Source of the DNA: Jackrogersella multiformis
Taxonomy: Eukaryota; Ascomycota; Sordariomycetes; Xylariales; Hypoxylaceae
NCBI GenBank assembly: GCA_902806575.1
Contig: CADCXD010000018.1
Span: forward strand, 186,001 to 250,000
Reading direction: 5' to 3'
DNA: 64,000 nucleotides
Shown here: positions 1 through 9,990 of the stretch, one piece after another
Position numbering within the stretch: the first letter of the stretch is position 1
Layout: every line of letters starts with the position of its first letter
The notes under the pieces: model-generated
Seen by the model: only the letters and a program-made list of their open reading frames with translations
Told to the model about the DNA's origin: nothing
Databases searched by the model: none
Translations under genes and position numbers: made by a program

Positions 1-2194
1 AAGAGGTACATGCAAATGTTGGATTCAGTACGAGTTCGGCAGAGGATGCTCCAGCGGTTCTCGAGGATGCTGAGTGAGCACTACGAAAACGCGTCAGATA
101 TGAGCATCGCCCTCGGTGCTGAGGGACTTAGGTCCCTATATGAACGACTTTCAGTTACGGGGCACTTTCTGGTCGATGAAGTCGACGGCATTCAGATCAT
201 AGCTTCACCAGCCCTGATCGATCGTGATGACGAGGTCCAGTCAATACTGCGAAATTGCTTCCACGAGCAGCTCTCTGAGGACCCTACGGACCCATACATA
301 TTAATACTTCGCCCGGAAGCTGCGCTGCATTGGTTTGGTAATCGACGACCTCAGCCTCTAAACGTCGAGTCAACAGATCTCAAGCTAGGTCAGATGCGTC
401 TCATCGCGGATGGTTCTCAAACCCGGTTGACGAACGCGCGGAAGCTCTTCTTGGAAACGATCGATATGCATCTCGACCTCATCGTAGAAGCGCGCTCGAA
501 TCTGCACAAAGTCAACACGAGACTTTTCGAAATCCGAAAGGTTGGCTTCAAGTTATCCAACACATTCATGGACAGCGTTGAGATCATCCGAAAGCAAACC
601 AAAGGGTTAGATTGTCAGGACCTCATTCAAACATGCTTCGTCTTCGCAACGGAATTCGGCCAGCGATCGCTTCTTTACATGGACAGCAATCGACGACAAA
701 TGAATAATATGAAGCTCACTAAGCTAAGCTTGGACTGGGTAAGCTTCATTTGTGACGACTGTAGAGTTTCCGATCGCAAATCATTCCGTTGGGCTGTACC
801 CGCGTTAGAATTTGCCATGGGCATGACAAGAGGTCGACATATCCTAGGACTCGGCGATGATGAGTATTCAAAATTGCGTGCGAAAGTGTCGGGCTGCATG
901 TCGCTTCTCATCTCGCACTTCGATATCCTCGGTGCCAAGTCTAACCAGGCAGCACAATTAGAGCGGGAGCGAATCGAAGCCCTCGTTGGGCAGTTCAAGA
1001 GGTTCGATAAAAATAGAATGCTCGACGACGACGAGGCTACCAAGTATATACAGGAACAACGCTCAATACGACTCGCTGATATCGAAGAAGTACAAAGGCG
1101 GACTGTCGAAGAGAGGCAAGGACTTGGGCGAGTGCTAGAGGTTTCTAACGAAGTTGACCGTTCATTGGCATACCTATCATCATCTGCCACTAACGTGACC
1201 ATGAGATGGCAACAGGGGCACTTCGTCGGCGGCGGCACGTTTGGTAATGTCTACGCTGCTATGAACTTGGATACCGGTCATCTCATGGCCGTCAAAGAAA
1301 TCAGACTGCAAGATGCCAAGTTGATACCTCAGATCGCAACGCAAATCAAAGACGAGATGGGTGTTCTGGAAGTCCTCGATCATCCCAACGTCGTTTCCTA
1401 CTACGGTATCGAAGTCCATCGCGACAGGGTGTATATTTTCATGGAGTTTTGTTCAGGCGGTTCATTGGCTGGTCTGTTGGAACACGGTCGCATCGAGGAC
1501 GAACAAGTTATCATGGTTTACGCGCTGCAGCTTCTCGAGGGGCTAGCCTACCTACACGAGAGCGGCATTGCTCACCGCGATATCAAACCAGAAAGTAAGC
1601 TGAGCATTTCTATCATCTGGCTGATCACACGCTAATATTTACTCAGACATCCTCCTCGACCACAACGGTGTCATCAAATATGTCGATTTTGGTGCTGCCA
1701 AGGTTATTGCACGCCAGGGACGCACACTAGTACACGGCCTCGCTGCTACGAAGCCCAACAAATCGATGACCGGCACACCTATGTATATGTCACCCGAGGT
1801 CATCAAGGGCGAGAACCCAGGGCGTGCCGGGGCGGTAGACGTGTGGTCTCTGGGATGTGTAATTCTTGAGATGGTCACCGGCCGCCGGCCATGGTCTAAT
1901 CTCGACAACGAATGGGCAATCATGTACAATATTGCTCAAGGCAACCCCCCGCAACTCCCAAGTATAGATCAGCTGAGCGAGCAAGGGATAGACTTCTTAA
2001 GCAGGTGCTTTCTAAGAGATCCCAAGAGGAGAGCAAGCGCTGTCGAGCTGCTCCAGCACGAGTGGATCATGTGCATACGCAACCAAGTCGTCGATCCTCC
2101 AACCCCAAGCGACACCAGCAGCAATTCGGCGGGCACGCCTCATCCTTTTTCGGCGTCAATCAAGGGAAGCGCGGGCGGGGACGGCTTTTATTAG
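1..2194 (+). CDS. SSK2: SSK2/os-4/sskB-like MAP kinase kinase kinase (3' part)
   Basis: MAPKKK of the high-osmolarity (HOG) pathway, which in fungi phosphorylates the Pbs2-type MAPKK. The frame is open from base 1, so the N-terminal half lies outside the window; 713 residues are visible, while family members are usually about 1300-1400. Exon 1 ends at 1594 and exon 2 starts at 1647. The 52-nt intron has GTAAGC, branch GCTAAT and CAG, and it splits the Asn codon of HRDIKPEN. The kinase domain starts near visible residue 405: glycine loop GGGTFGNVY at about 410, catalytic Lys in AVKEI at 432, HRD Asp at 527, then DFG (here DFGAAK), GTPMYMSPE and DVWSLGCVILEM. The region before it is the long Ssk2-type regulatory part. 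The TAG at 2192 follows a Ser/Gly-rich tail. The same frame then stays open for 108 more codons (see findings). Family assignment is strong; Ssk2 rather than a paralogue is inferred from overall character. Confidence 0.92.
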
Positions 2195-2518
2195 GAATAC
2201 TGGCCTCCTGAAGATTTGCCTTCTGTTCTAGAAACTGAAACGAAAGAGGACGAGGTCTCGTGGCTTAGCGGGTCCGCGTCACCGCCACTAGCCGACGATG
2301 CTGCAGCCGCGTCCTCGCCGAGCGTGCCTCGAATATCCAACGCGAGTGACTGGTCGCTTCCTCCTACAAACATGCAGGCAGCACACGAGTCCGCGAAGAG
2401 AGCATACATCAGAATCCGAGAGTCTGCTAGGAGAGCACGGGCGGATTCTGAGTCAGTCGTTCTTAACGCTTTACAACATGATAGTTTGCAAGCAGAATTC
2501 GGCCCCCGTTCGTCTTAA
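2195..2518 (+). other. Open in-frame extension after the MAPKKK stop codon
   Basis: Directly after the TAG at 2192-2194 the MAPKKK frame continues for 107 sense codons and ends at a stop at 2516-2518. The translation begins EYWPPEDLPSVLETE and has a plausible coding composition: an acidic/Ser-rich first half, then a basic helix-like stretch with KRAYIRIRESARRARAD. It has no early ATG (the first in-frame one is near 2371). It could be a readthrough extension, an alternative 3' segment reached by an in-frame 108-nt splice (2087-2194, weak donor GTCGTC, acceptor TTATTAG), a former C-terminus cut off by a recent nonsense mutation, or chance. Confidence 0.35.
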
Positions 2519-3778
2519 CGGCGGACCCTAATGTTTTTATCATAAACACAGCGGGGGAGTATTTGGGATAAGGCAGGGGCGAGAGATGACCTTCTTACTG
2601 TATAGGGGTGTATATACGACCACGGCTGCCGAGACCATGTTTAAGAATTCCCTGTACGGCTTGCGATTCGTACGCCCGGATGCATGAGCGGCGGAGTCGA
2701 GAGCTGTTTGCGTTTTTGGTTTTCTTTTTCTTGTTTTCTTACTTCTGCATACTTGGGGCGTTACTACTGCACATATCCAGGTGTCCAAGATGGAGGAGGA
2801 GGAGGTGTCTCTACTTGACCGGTCGCTCGTCAAGTTCTTACTGTACCACTTGTACCTACCGAGCAGACCAACCGCCCACCCTAGTGTGAAGAGGGCCATA
2901 CCCCAGGCCGGGACATAATCGTTAGAGCCGGAGCTGTACAAAGTATATACACTAATACCCTTGTAAGATGGTTGTCCCGGTACACGTGAAGTGAAGTGAA
3001 GTGCTTAGTCGAGTGTTTATAAGAGCCGGTTTTCTAGATGCCGCGTCGGGCTAGGTGGTAGCGTAGACGCACTGTTAATGCGTTATCGTTATTCATGCCT
3101 ACCTATTCCGCACCTAACTACCTGGGTACCTAGGGTAAGCGTCCATAACCGCGTCTCCTTAATCTCGCGCAGCGACCGAACCAGAGAGCTGTTCGCCGTG
3201 CAACCACCACATACTTAACCTAGGTAGGTACCTTAGATATACTAGATCAGAGCATAACACAACACAACACAGATCGCAGGGCGTAGAACATCGCGGAGTG
3301 CGTAGTACGGAGGAAATATCCATGGATGGATGTCAAAACCTACACTAGGTACTTACACAGGTGCCTATCTACACTGCCTAGCAGGTTTCTCTACGCACTA
3401 GGCGCCCTGCAGACACCGAGATCGAACACCATCCAGCCATCCATCCATCCATACATACATGCATAACCTGTCTCTCGTGCGTCGAAGCCTTAAACCGGCG
3501 TCGTGGGAAAGAAAAAAAAACCGGATTTCAACCCTAGCAGCCTTGCACGCTACTGTCTGTGTGCAACACGAGATGCTAACTAGCAGAGTAGATCGATCGG
3601 GGTTGCAGCCTGGTCGAAGGTTGGTCATCGGGAGGTAAGCGGCTATCTGGGTATCTAGTGGGCGGGCTAGTGAGGTTGTCAGGGATCTAGGTAGTGTCAG
3701 TAGTGTAGGTAGTGTAGTGTAGGGTAGGTAGTGTAGGTGATGTGAGTAATGTGAGAACGGAGGATGGGTGGGATTGCA

Positions 3779-3807
3779 TGATGGCACGGCATGGCACGGC
3801 ATGGCAT
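3779..3807. repeat. Direct repeat of ATGGCACGGC
   Basis: Two and a half perfect tandem copies of a 10-base unit, immediately downstream of a GTAG-rich tract. Confidence 0.8.
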
Positions 3808-3893
3808 CTTGGAATACGGTGTATCTGTATGAGACTTCCCGTTACTCGTTACTAGTATATATGTATCGTTTCTGTTACCGTAATGGGGGCTGC

Positions 3894-3922
3894 GATGATG
3901 ATGATGATGATGATGATGATGA
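3894..3922. repeat. (GAT)n microsatellite
   Basis: About nine uninterrupted GAT/ATG triplets in the spacer between the MAPKKK and DPB4 genes. Confidence 0.9.
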
Positions 3923-4701
3923 GCAGGTGTGACTGTGCCTAAGGGGCTCTGATGTCGGCGATATAGTGGCTGCTAAGTTGTATCTATATGTAATAATATC
4001 GGTTCGATATTACTCGGAACGGGGCTAGAGTGGTGACATGTAAGGTTGGTGTTATGTGTTATTAGAGGCAGGTTCAGCACGAGGACTGGATGGCATGGTA
4101 GTAGTAAGTAAGTGGTAAGGTAGGTAAGTGTAGGTAGGTAGGGAGGTAGCAGTCACGTCACTGCAACGGTGATGCATGACATACTACCCTTTGCTAATCA
4201 CCTCAACCTCAACCTCAAAGCGTGCGCACACACGGGATGCAATCACAGTGCCTATATTACATAGTACTATGAAGTTTCACCACAGGCATAATCCTTCTCG
4301 ATTCAAAATTGTGCCTACATGAGTAGATACGGCTGGAATTGGAAGTATCGTAGAATAAAAATCCGGCCATGAATTACTTTATTCGATGGTCACCCTGGGG
4401 CCTCTTGTCATAGCCGGAAAGGGGATGTGCGCGATATGACATGCTGAATGCATTGGACTGACCCGATCCCAGGGAGCGGTCCGTTCTCAATCTCTGCTTT
4501 GGTCCTGAATTCTTGTGTGGTGACTGAATCAAGACTCCTGTGACACTTTCCACGCAAAGATCTATTTGACATCCAAGCCGGTTTACCCCTGAATGGTGCC
4601 ACCAATCAAACAATGTAACAATCCGCCAAGACCCCTCAGCATCGTTAAACCCAAGGGGAGTCTAAGCAGTCATAATGGCCGTACTAGGTCATGCCGCAAT
4701 C

Positions 4702-5891
4702 TCAGTCGCTATCGGCATCGTCAAGGGCGTCATCGTGGTCATCGCCTGGCTCGCGCTCTTCTAGGCGGTCATGGTCCTCATCTCCTCCCTCTTCATCGTC
4801 GTCCTCTTCGTCTTCGTCTTCTTCATCCTCCTCGACACCCTCGTTCTCGTCTTCGTCGTCATCCTCTTCTTGTTCGGGCTCGGGCTCCGTCTCAGCATCA
4901 CTATGTTCACGTGGGTCCTCCGTCGCGTCGCCGTCTATATCCATAGTCGAGTCATCAGGGGCGTTGGGCTTATGCTTCTTAGAAGCACGCGGAGCTGCAG
5001 AGCTCTGAGTATTCGTAGCCGCGCTCGCATTCGATACCATGGAGGCGTCCGGGTCTCCTGTCACCGCCTTCTCGGCCTTCTTCGCGGCGGCTACCTTCCT
5101 GCGGTAGGTACTGCGCTTCGTAGTCTGGACCTCGTTGAACTCTGTAATTTTCGCACGAGATTAGCGACTACTGCCCCATAGGGAAAGAGGGTAGGCATCA
5201 GCATGTACTCTTGAATTCGGCCTCAAGCCTCTCGCGCATGAAGTCAAATTCTATGTCGTCCAGCGCATCGAAGACATCGGCAGGCATGATAGTCTTCTTG
5301 TTTGAATTCAGTGTCTTCTCATTTGCCCTACACGAAGCATATATTAGCATATACCCCTTCCCTATGGGTTCTTCTTCAGATATAAAAACGTACGCGTTGG
5401 CAATGTGATTAATGAAGATGGTAGCGCTCTTGCACATGGCCAGGATAGCATTCGCTTGGATCTGTGTGTTAGGTGGTAGAACACCCTTCGCGAGGCGCGT
5501 TATTATCGACTTGGGCAGGTTGAGGTCCTGGAAGAAATTCGAATAGTCAGTCATGATGACCTGTATGTAACTGCGTAGGTACACAATTGGATTGGATTGG
5601 ATTGGATCGTATTGCGTCGCATACCTCTATCGTAACAGCATCGCGAGCACCATTGTCTTTGCTATCCTTCCTATCCTTGTCCTTATCCTTCTCGGCGGGA
5701 GGCGCGGTCTCGGAAGATCGTCTCGGGTCCATCTCTATCGACGGCGTGGGTTTAGATCGCGACGCAACAGAGACAGATGCGGCTGCAGGCCGAAGGGAGG
5801 TAGTGGAAGCATCGGCCTCTTCGCCGTCGTAAACGAATTGAGCCATGGATACGTTGCTCGTCCGAGCGCTGTCGCTTTTACGAGGCGGCAT
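4702..5891 (-). CDS. DPB4: DNA polymerase epsilon subunit Dpb4 (histone-fold)
   Basis: Dpb4/POLE3 homologue. It pairs with a second histone-fold protein (Dpb3/POLE4) in DNA polymerase epsilon and, in many eukaryotes, also in ISWI-type remodellers. Four exons on the minus strand: 5891-5625, 5527-5394, 5327-5209 and 5141-4702, with introns of 97, 66 and 67 nt (donors GTATGC, GTACGT, GTACAT). Phases join cleanly to give 319 aa. Residues 1-89 are a charged, Ser/Thr-rich lead. Residues 90 to about 180 are the histone fold, starting DLNLPKSIITRLAKG and including NTQIQANAILAM, KKTIMPADVFDALDDIEF and FNEVQTTKRSTYRRKV. A short basic segment near 228 may act as a nuclear signal. Residues 240-319 are almost entirely Asp/Glu, as in other Dpb4 proteins but long. 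The start is the first ATG in frame, followed by MPPRKS. Exon limits are inferred from splice signals and alignment to the family as I know it. Confidence 0.93.
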
Positions 5892-6064
5892 GTGTTGCGG
5901 TGTTGCGGTGATGCGGATGTTGCGGTGTTGGCTGCAGCGCTAAGGACCAGGAATTGAGACGTCAATAGCTTTAGTCGATGGTCGATAGTCGATAGTTGGC
6001 TGGTTGCAGCTAAGTTGAAGAATTGGTCGTTTAGTCAATTCGTAGGAGACGAGTGGTGGATGAA

Positions 6065-6082
6065 TACCTACCTAGGTAGGTA
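6065..6082. repeat. 18-bp AvrII-centred palindrome
   Basis: TACCTACCTAGGTAGGTA, a perfect palindrome, identical to the copy at 14301-14318. Member of a family dispersed through the spacers. Confidence 0.9.
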
Positions 6083-6266
6083 AGTTTATTGATCGACGAG
6101 ATGATTGATTTAGATAAAATTTGGTGATAAGATATAAGATATAAAATATAAGATGTTTGAATTGTACCTTCCTTTCTAATGTCGTACCTTCTGTGGTTTA
6201 GGCTGTAGGGCTATTCCACTAGTACCTACCTGGCCCACTGTAGGTATGCGCGTGCCCCACGTTTTG

Positions 6267-6283
6267 ACGCGCTTAAGACGCGT
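6267..6283. promoter_or_regulatory. MluI cell-cycle box (MCB)-like pair upstream of DPB4
   Basis: A perfect ACGCGT lies at 6278-6283 and a near copy, TGACGCGC, at about 6266-6272, some 380-390 bp upstream of the DPB4 ATG. ACGCGT is the MBF binding site that drives S-phase transcription of replication genes in yeasts. Function here is inferred from sequence and from the identity of the gene. Confidence 0.45.
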
Positions 6284-8504
6284 AAAGAGCTTTTCTTTTC
6301 CTTTTCTCTATCAAGGTTGAGAAGCCACGATCTTTCACCCATTTTCTTCATTATCAACTTCGTTACTTCTAATTGCATTTGATTAAGACATATTCACGTG
6401 GTTTATCTTATTTATAGCTACCTACTAGTTTGGTAAAATGCATCAATTTCTATGCGCGACAAATCTCAATCATTACATTGGATACTATACTTTGACCAGG
6501 TCATTAAATCATTAGTATTTAAACCACGATCTATCTACCTCCTTATCTATGCTGCTTCAAGATCTTATAACCTAGGTAGGTATATACGATACGATACGTA
6601 AAATTCTACATATCAAATTCATTCCAAAGTTCTCAGCATGCTCCAGCGAGCATCTCGACAGCCTCAATCTCAGAACGAATCAGCGAGACCCACAGTCGGA
6701 TCTTACCACACCAGCCTCAGATAGGTATTAATGCAAATCCATACATAGTCCTATGTAACTGTGACTTATATTATTACTCACCATCACAGCACATTACACA
6801 ATACCAGAAAACACCTAAGCAGCTACCTACTTAGGCAGTTAAGCAGATAGGCCAGACCGCGGAGCAACAGCATAATTCTCGGCACAACTCGTATCCACCT
6901 AATCGATTTTCTCGGGGGACGGGTGTTTCATCGGCGGCAAGGGGATCCCGGCCGTCGCAAGCAGGTTCCGCGCCAAGGACCCATCCATTGCCATTGCCAT
7001 TCAGCCATTGCCCGCGCATGAATAACGAATCCGAATCCGGACACACACACATGGCAGTAACGTGGCAGCCGTGGCAGGCAGGAGTCCTAGCTAGCATCCT
7101 CGGTAATCATGATCGCGATCGCCGATCACTGGTTCGTGAGATCCCCCATCGCCAGCCGGGGGGGTTCGGAGACGGGCCGTTCATGCGTTTCAAAGACCCA
7201 AGGGCGGAGGCTCGAACCAACCTTGGAAGTTAGCTGGCTGGGCATCATTAGTGCAAGTGCGAATTCCACGGCGACGAAACCTGCTTTTGCGTCAATTTGC
7301 TTCCAAGAGCACGTCCGGGTGCTGAGTCGTATTCGCAGCAATACACATCTACTATGTATTTGTTTCAAGTACTACTGCCGACAGACCAGCTTTAGTTAGC
7401 AAAGCAGGTTTAATGCAAGAACAAGATGAAGTGCCGGCGCCACATGCGCGGCGTCGCGATATCACAGGCTGGGGAGTTAGGGGAGAAACGACAACGTATT
7501 GTTTGACTTCCAAGTTTCAATTAAACTTCTTAATTGAAATCGCAGCAAGCTTCTAGCCAACTACAAGCGTAGCTCTACCACCACGTTGCGAATTTAATAA
7601 GCAGAAGAGTTGGGAACCCCGGTAGGTAAGCCATAAGCATCCCCCCTCTCCTTTGTCTTCCTCCGCCCCCCCCAAGCATCTAGACCTCGTCTTCCCTCCG
7701 TAGCGGGTAACGCAACTTGGGCGAGCCGTGTAAGTAGCTCCCCGCTTGGTCGCCTCGTCTTTGTATTAACTCTCAGGTTTTCGTTCCATCGTCGTTGCTA
7801 CGCCGTCATGCTTCAACGACGTAGCAAACCCGTCAAGTATATGCTCCAGCTCCATACCCTATGCATGATCGATGCAAGAATGCCCCCTTCAAATCCCTAC
7901 TCGCAGGGAGGCTATTATTATGCCTCTCCCGCAAACCCTTCAAAAACGTAACATAAAAAATCCGGGGTATATCCTCCGTGGCTCGCGTCGCTCGCGTCTC
8001 GACGTTTCCAAAAAAAAAAACTCCTCTAAAGTATTAAAAAAAAAGCAATTAAAAAGGTCGCAGGTGTTGCTGTTGGTTGCTAATGTGGATCCCATGAAGG
8101 ATTAAAAAGAAATATCGTCGTGTGAATGCGTCAAGATGGGGCGCCCGTAATGTAGAAGCTGGTGGTTAAAATGAGATAATGGCTGTGCTGATGACAAGCC
8201 GGCATGGTTTGTTTTCGGGGCGAAAGGGGTGGGAGTGTCCCTATGCACCCTCGATGATTGGCAACGACGTAGGGATCTCCTATTCTGTTTCGAACCGCTG
8301 AAGACAAGACCTTTTGTTCCGTTTCCCTAATAGTGCAGGGATATTCGAGGCGAGCCTTCGCATTAGAACCATCGAAGAATCTTAAGGGCCTGAAACAGAT
8401 GGAGCATGTTCAGTCCCCTCCCCCCGGCGATCTCCAAGAATTCGAGAAAGATGAAACAGCAGGGGTGGAGCTTGGATGTTGAAATCGACAGTAAGTCAGC
8501 ATTC

Positions 8505-9990
8505 TCATCCGACTGCCAGTCCAATTACGCTGTTATTCCGTCGCGATGGAGGTGGTGATAGGCCGGTTAATTGCTCGTTATCACCGAATGATAGCCTCGG
8601 GGGAGGTGGAATGGACGAATTAGAGTAGATGCGGTTGTGGCTCCGCGCAAAGACATCGCTCGAGACTCTAGGTGACGCTGCCTCTGCCACACCATCTCGC
8701 CACGCAGCTTCGGCGTAGCTCCTGAGACTGCTGCTCCGGGATCCCTTCGTCCGGCCGTGCAAAATCGGTGAGTTTGGCGGTAGTTTGTGCAGCCTCGATG
8801 GATGCCGTTTCGGAGAAGGTAAGAATGGATCATCGCCGGGAACCGCCTCGTCTGTCAGACCTGATCGTGCGTTGGGTGCTCGTGCCAGAACCGCCCCGGG
8901 CGCTTGCGGGAGTTCGAAACTGTACTTCCCGCCGTTAATAAACGACCTTGGCGATGCCGCCTCGAATGACGGCCGTCCACCGTTTTGATATTGGATAACG
9001 CTTGGCGCTCTCCTGGTCGATGTCGCTATTGATGGGTTCTGCGAGTGACTTGGGCGTGCCGTATACCTGTCCGTTATCTTCTCGGCCGATCGATTCGACT
9101 TCCACGTTGCTATCTCATCATCGCCGATCGGTGTGATACCCCTTTTCATCCTAAACATGTTTATTCTTTTCTTCCGGTCCCCCGTGCATAAATAGGCTGC
9201 AATTGCGATCAAAACTACACCAGCAACGCTCAGGATCGTGCTGAGCGCGATAGTTAAGGTCGAGTTCCCATTCGAGCTGTTGTCCGAGCTGCCACTATCT
9301 GGCGTTGGAGACTGGCTAGGCATTTTATCTGTTACTGTAGGTGAGGAGATAAATCTAGAGTTAGATGTAGTAGTAGAAGATGTTGAGCTGATGACATCCG
9401 AAATGACTTTAGAGGTAATGAGAGTAGATGGTTGAGGTGAGCCCACTAAAATGGAACTCGTTGTAGCGATAGCCGTGAGCTGAGCTGACGATATTTTGAC
9501 TAAAGGTGCAATAGTTGATGAAGGAAAATCAGGTGTCGCCGTGTCAATGGTACTCCCGGAGTCAATGTATGAAGTCGGCGGTGGGATACCGGGAGGCGGA
9601 AGTGGCAATCCCGCCGCAGGAATCACTTCAGGATCCGACTCAGGTAGTAGTAGTAGCGGTAGTAGTCCAGGAGGAGGAGGATCATCAGAACCTTGTGGAT
9701 CACGTTCCTGCTTCGGAATGCTCGACGAAATTGGAACTCCTGTAGATGTGACTACCAATGAAGGAGCCGCGGACTCTATCTCAAAAAGTTAGTATATTGA
9801 CTCAATAAATATTTGGCATGACGGAAAATAACACCGTCCATCTTAACGAACCCTTCTGGCTACTGCTCGGACTCTGCGGCAAAGCAGTCACTGAGTAATT
9901 TCCACTTGGGAAGCCTTGCCGAGCGTCCAGTCGCGAACTTCGAGCTACGCCAGGTAAGCCGAGTAAAAACAAGGTCTTTGAAAACTTCAT
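8505..9990 (-). CDS. Ser/Thr/Pro-rich single-pass membrane protein, function unknown
   Basis: Two exons on the minus strand, 9990-9835 and 9779-8505, give 476 aa. The 55-nt intron has donor GTGTTA, branch TACTAAC and acceptor GAG. A downstream AG four bases on would shift the frame, so this junction is the likeliest but not certain. The start ATG opens a signal peptide (MKFSKTLFLLGLPG...). A Pro/Ser/Thr-rich extracellular region follows to about residue 225. A hydrophobic segment at 226-250 (ALSTILSVAGVVLIAIAAYL) is followed by the basic stop-transfer CTGDRKKR. The tail of about 220 residues is basic and Ser/Pro-rich, with a conserved-looking TPIGDDEIATWK next to the membrane. The layout resembles Mid2/Wsc-like cell-wall sensors, but I see no WSC cysteine domain and do not assign that role. 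Confidence 0.75.

Larger units (their letters stand above)
2519..4701. other. Noncoding spacer with simple repeats
   Basis: No supported gene. This stretch between the convergent MAPKKK and DPB4 genes should hold both 3' UTRs. It contains an AACAC run near 3256-3270, CATC/CATA tetranucleotides near 3431-3462, GTAG-rich DNA at 3640-3745, a direct repeat of ATGGCACGGC at about 3779-3807 and a GAT tract at 3894-3922. Short open frames here have no recognisable domain and no splice support. Confidence 0.6.
5892..8504. other. Noncoding spacer (DPB4 promoter and 3' flank of the membrane-protein gene)
   Basis: No supported gene. It holds the MCB-like pair, an exact copy of the 18-bp AvrII palindrome at 6065-6082, another AvrII-type copy near 6570 (AACCTAGGTAGGTATA) and poly-A runs near 8010-8055. 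A 77-codon frame at 7872-8105 is Lys-rich because of those A runs and is not believable as a gene. Confidence 0.55.

Noticed and set aside
675..1238. 187-codon frame on the minus strand
   Set aside because: Antisense shadow of the MAPKKK coding region; Ser/Arg-rich with no domain.
2608..2660. ATACGACCA start resembling the 5' end of 5S rRNA
   Set aside because: Only the first dozen bases match; the internal promoter and pairing arms of 5S rRNA are absent.
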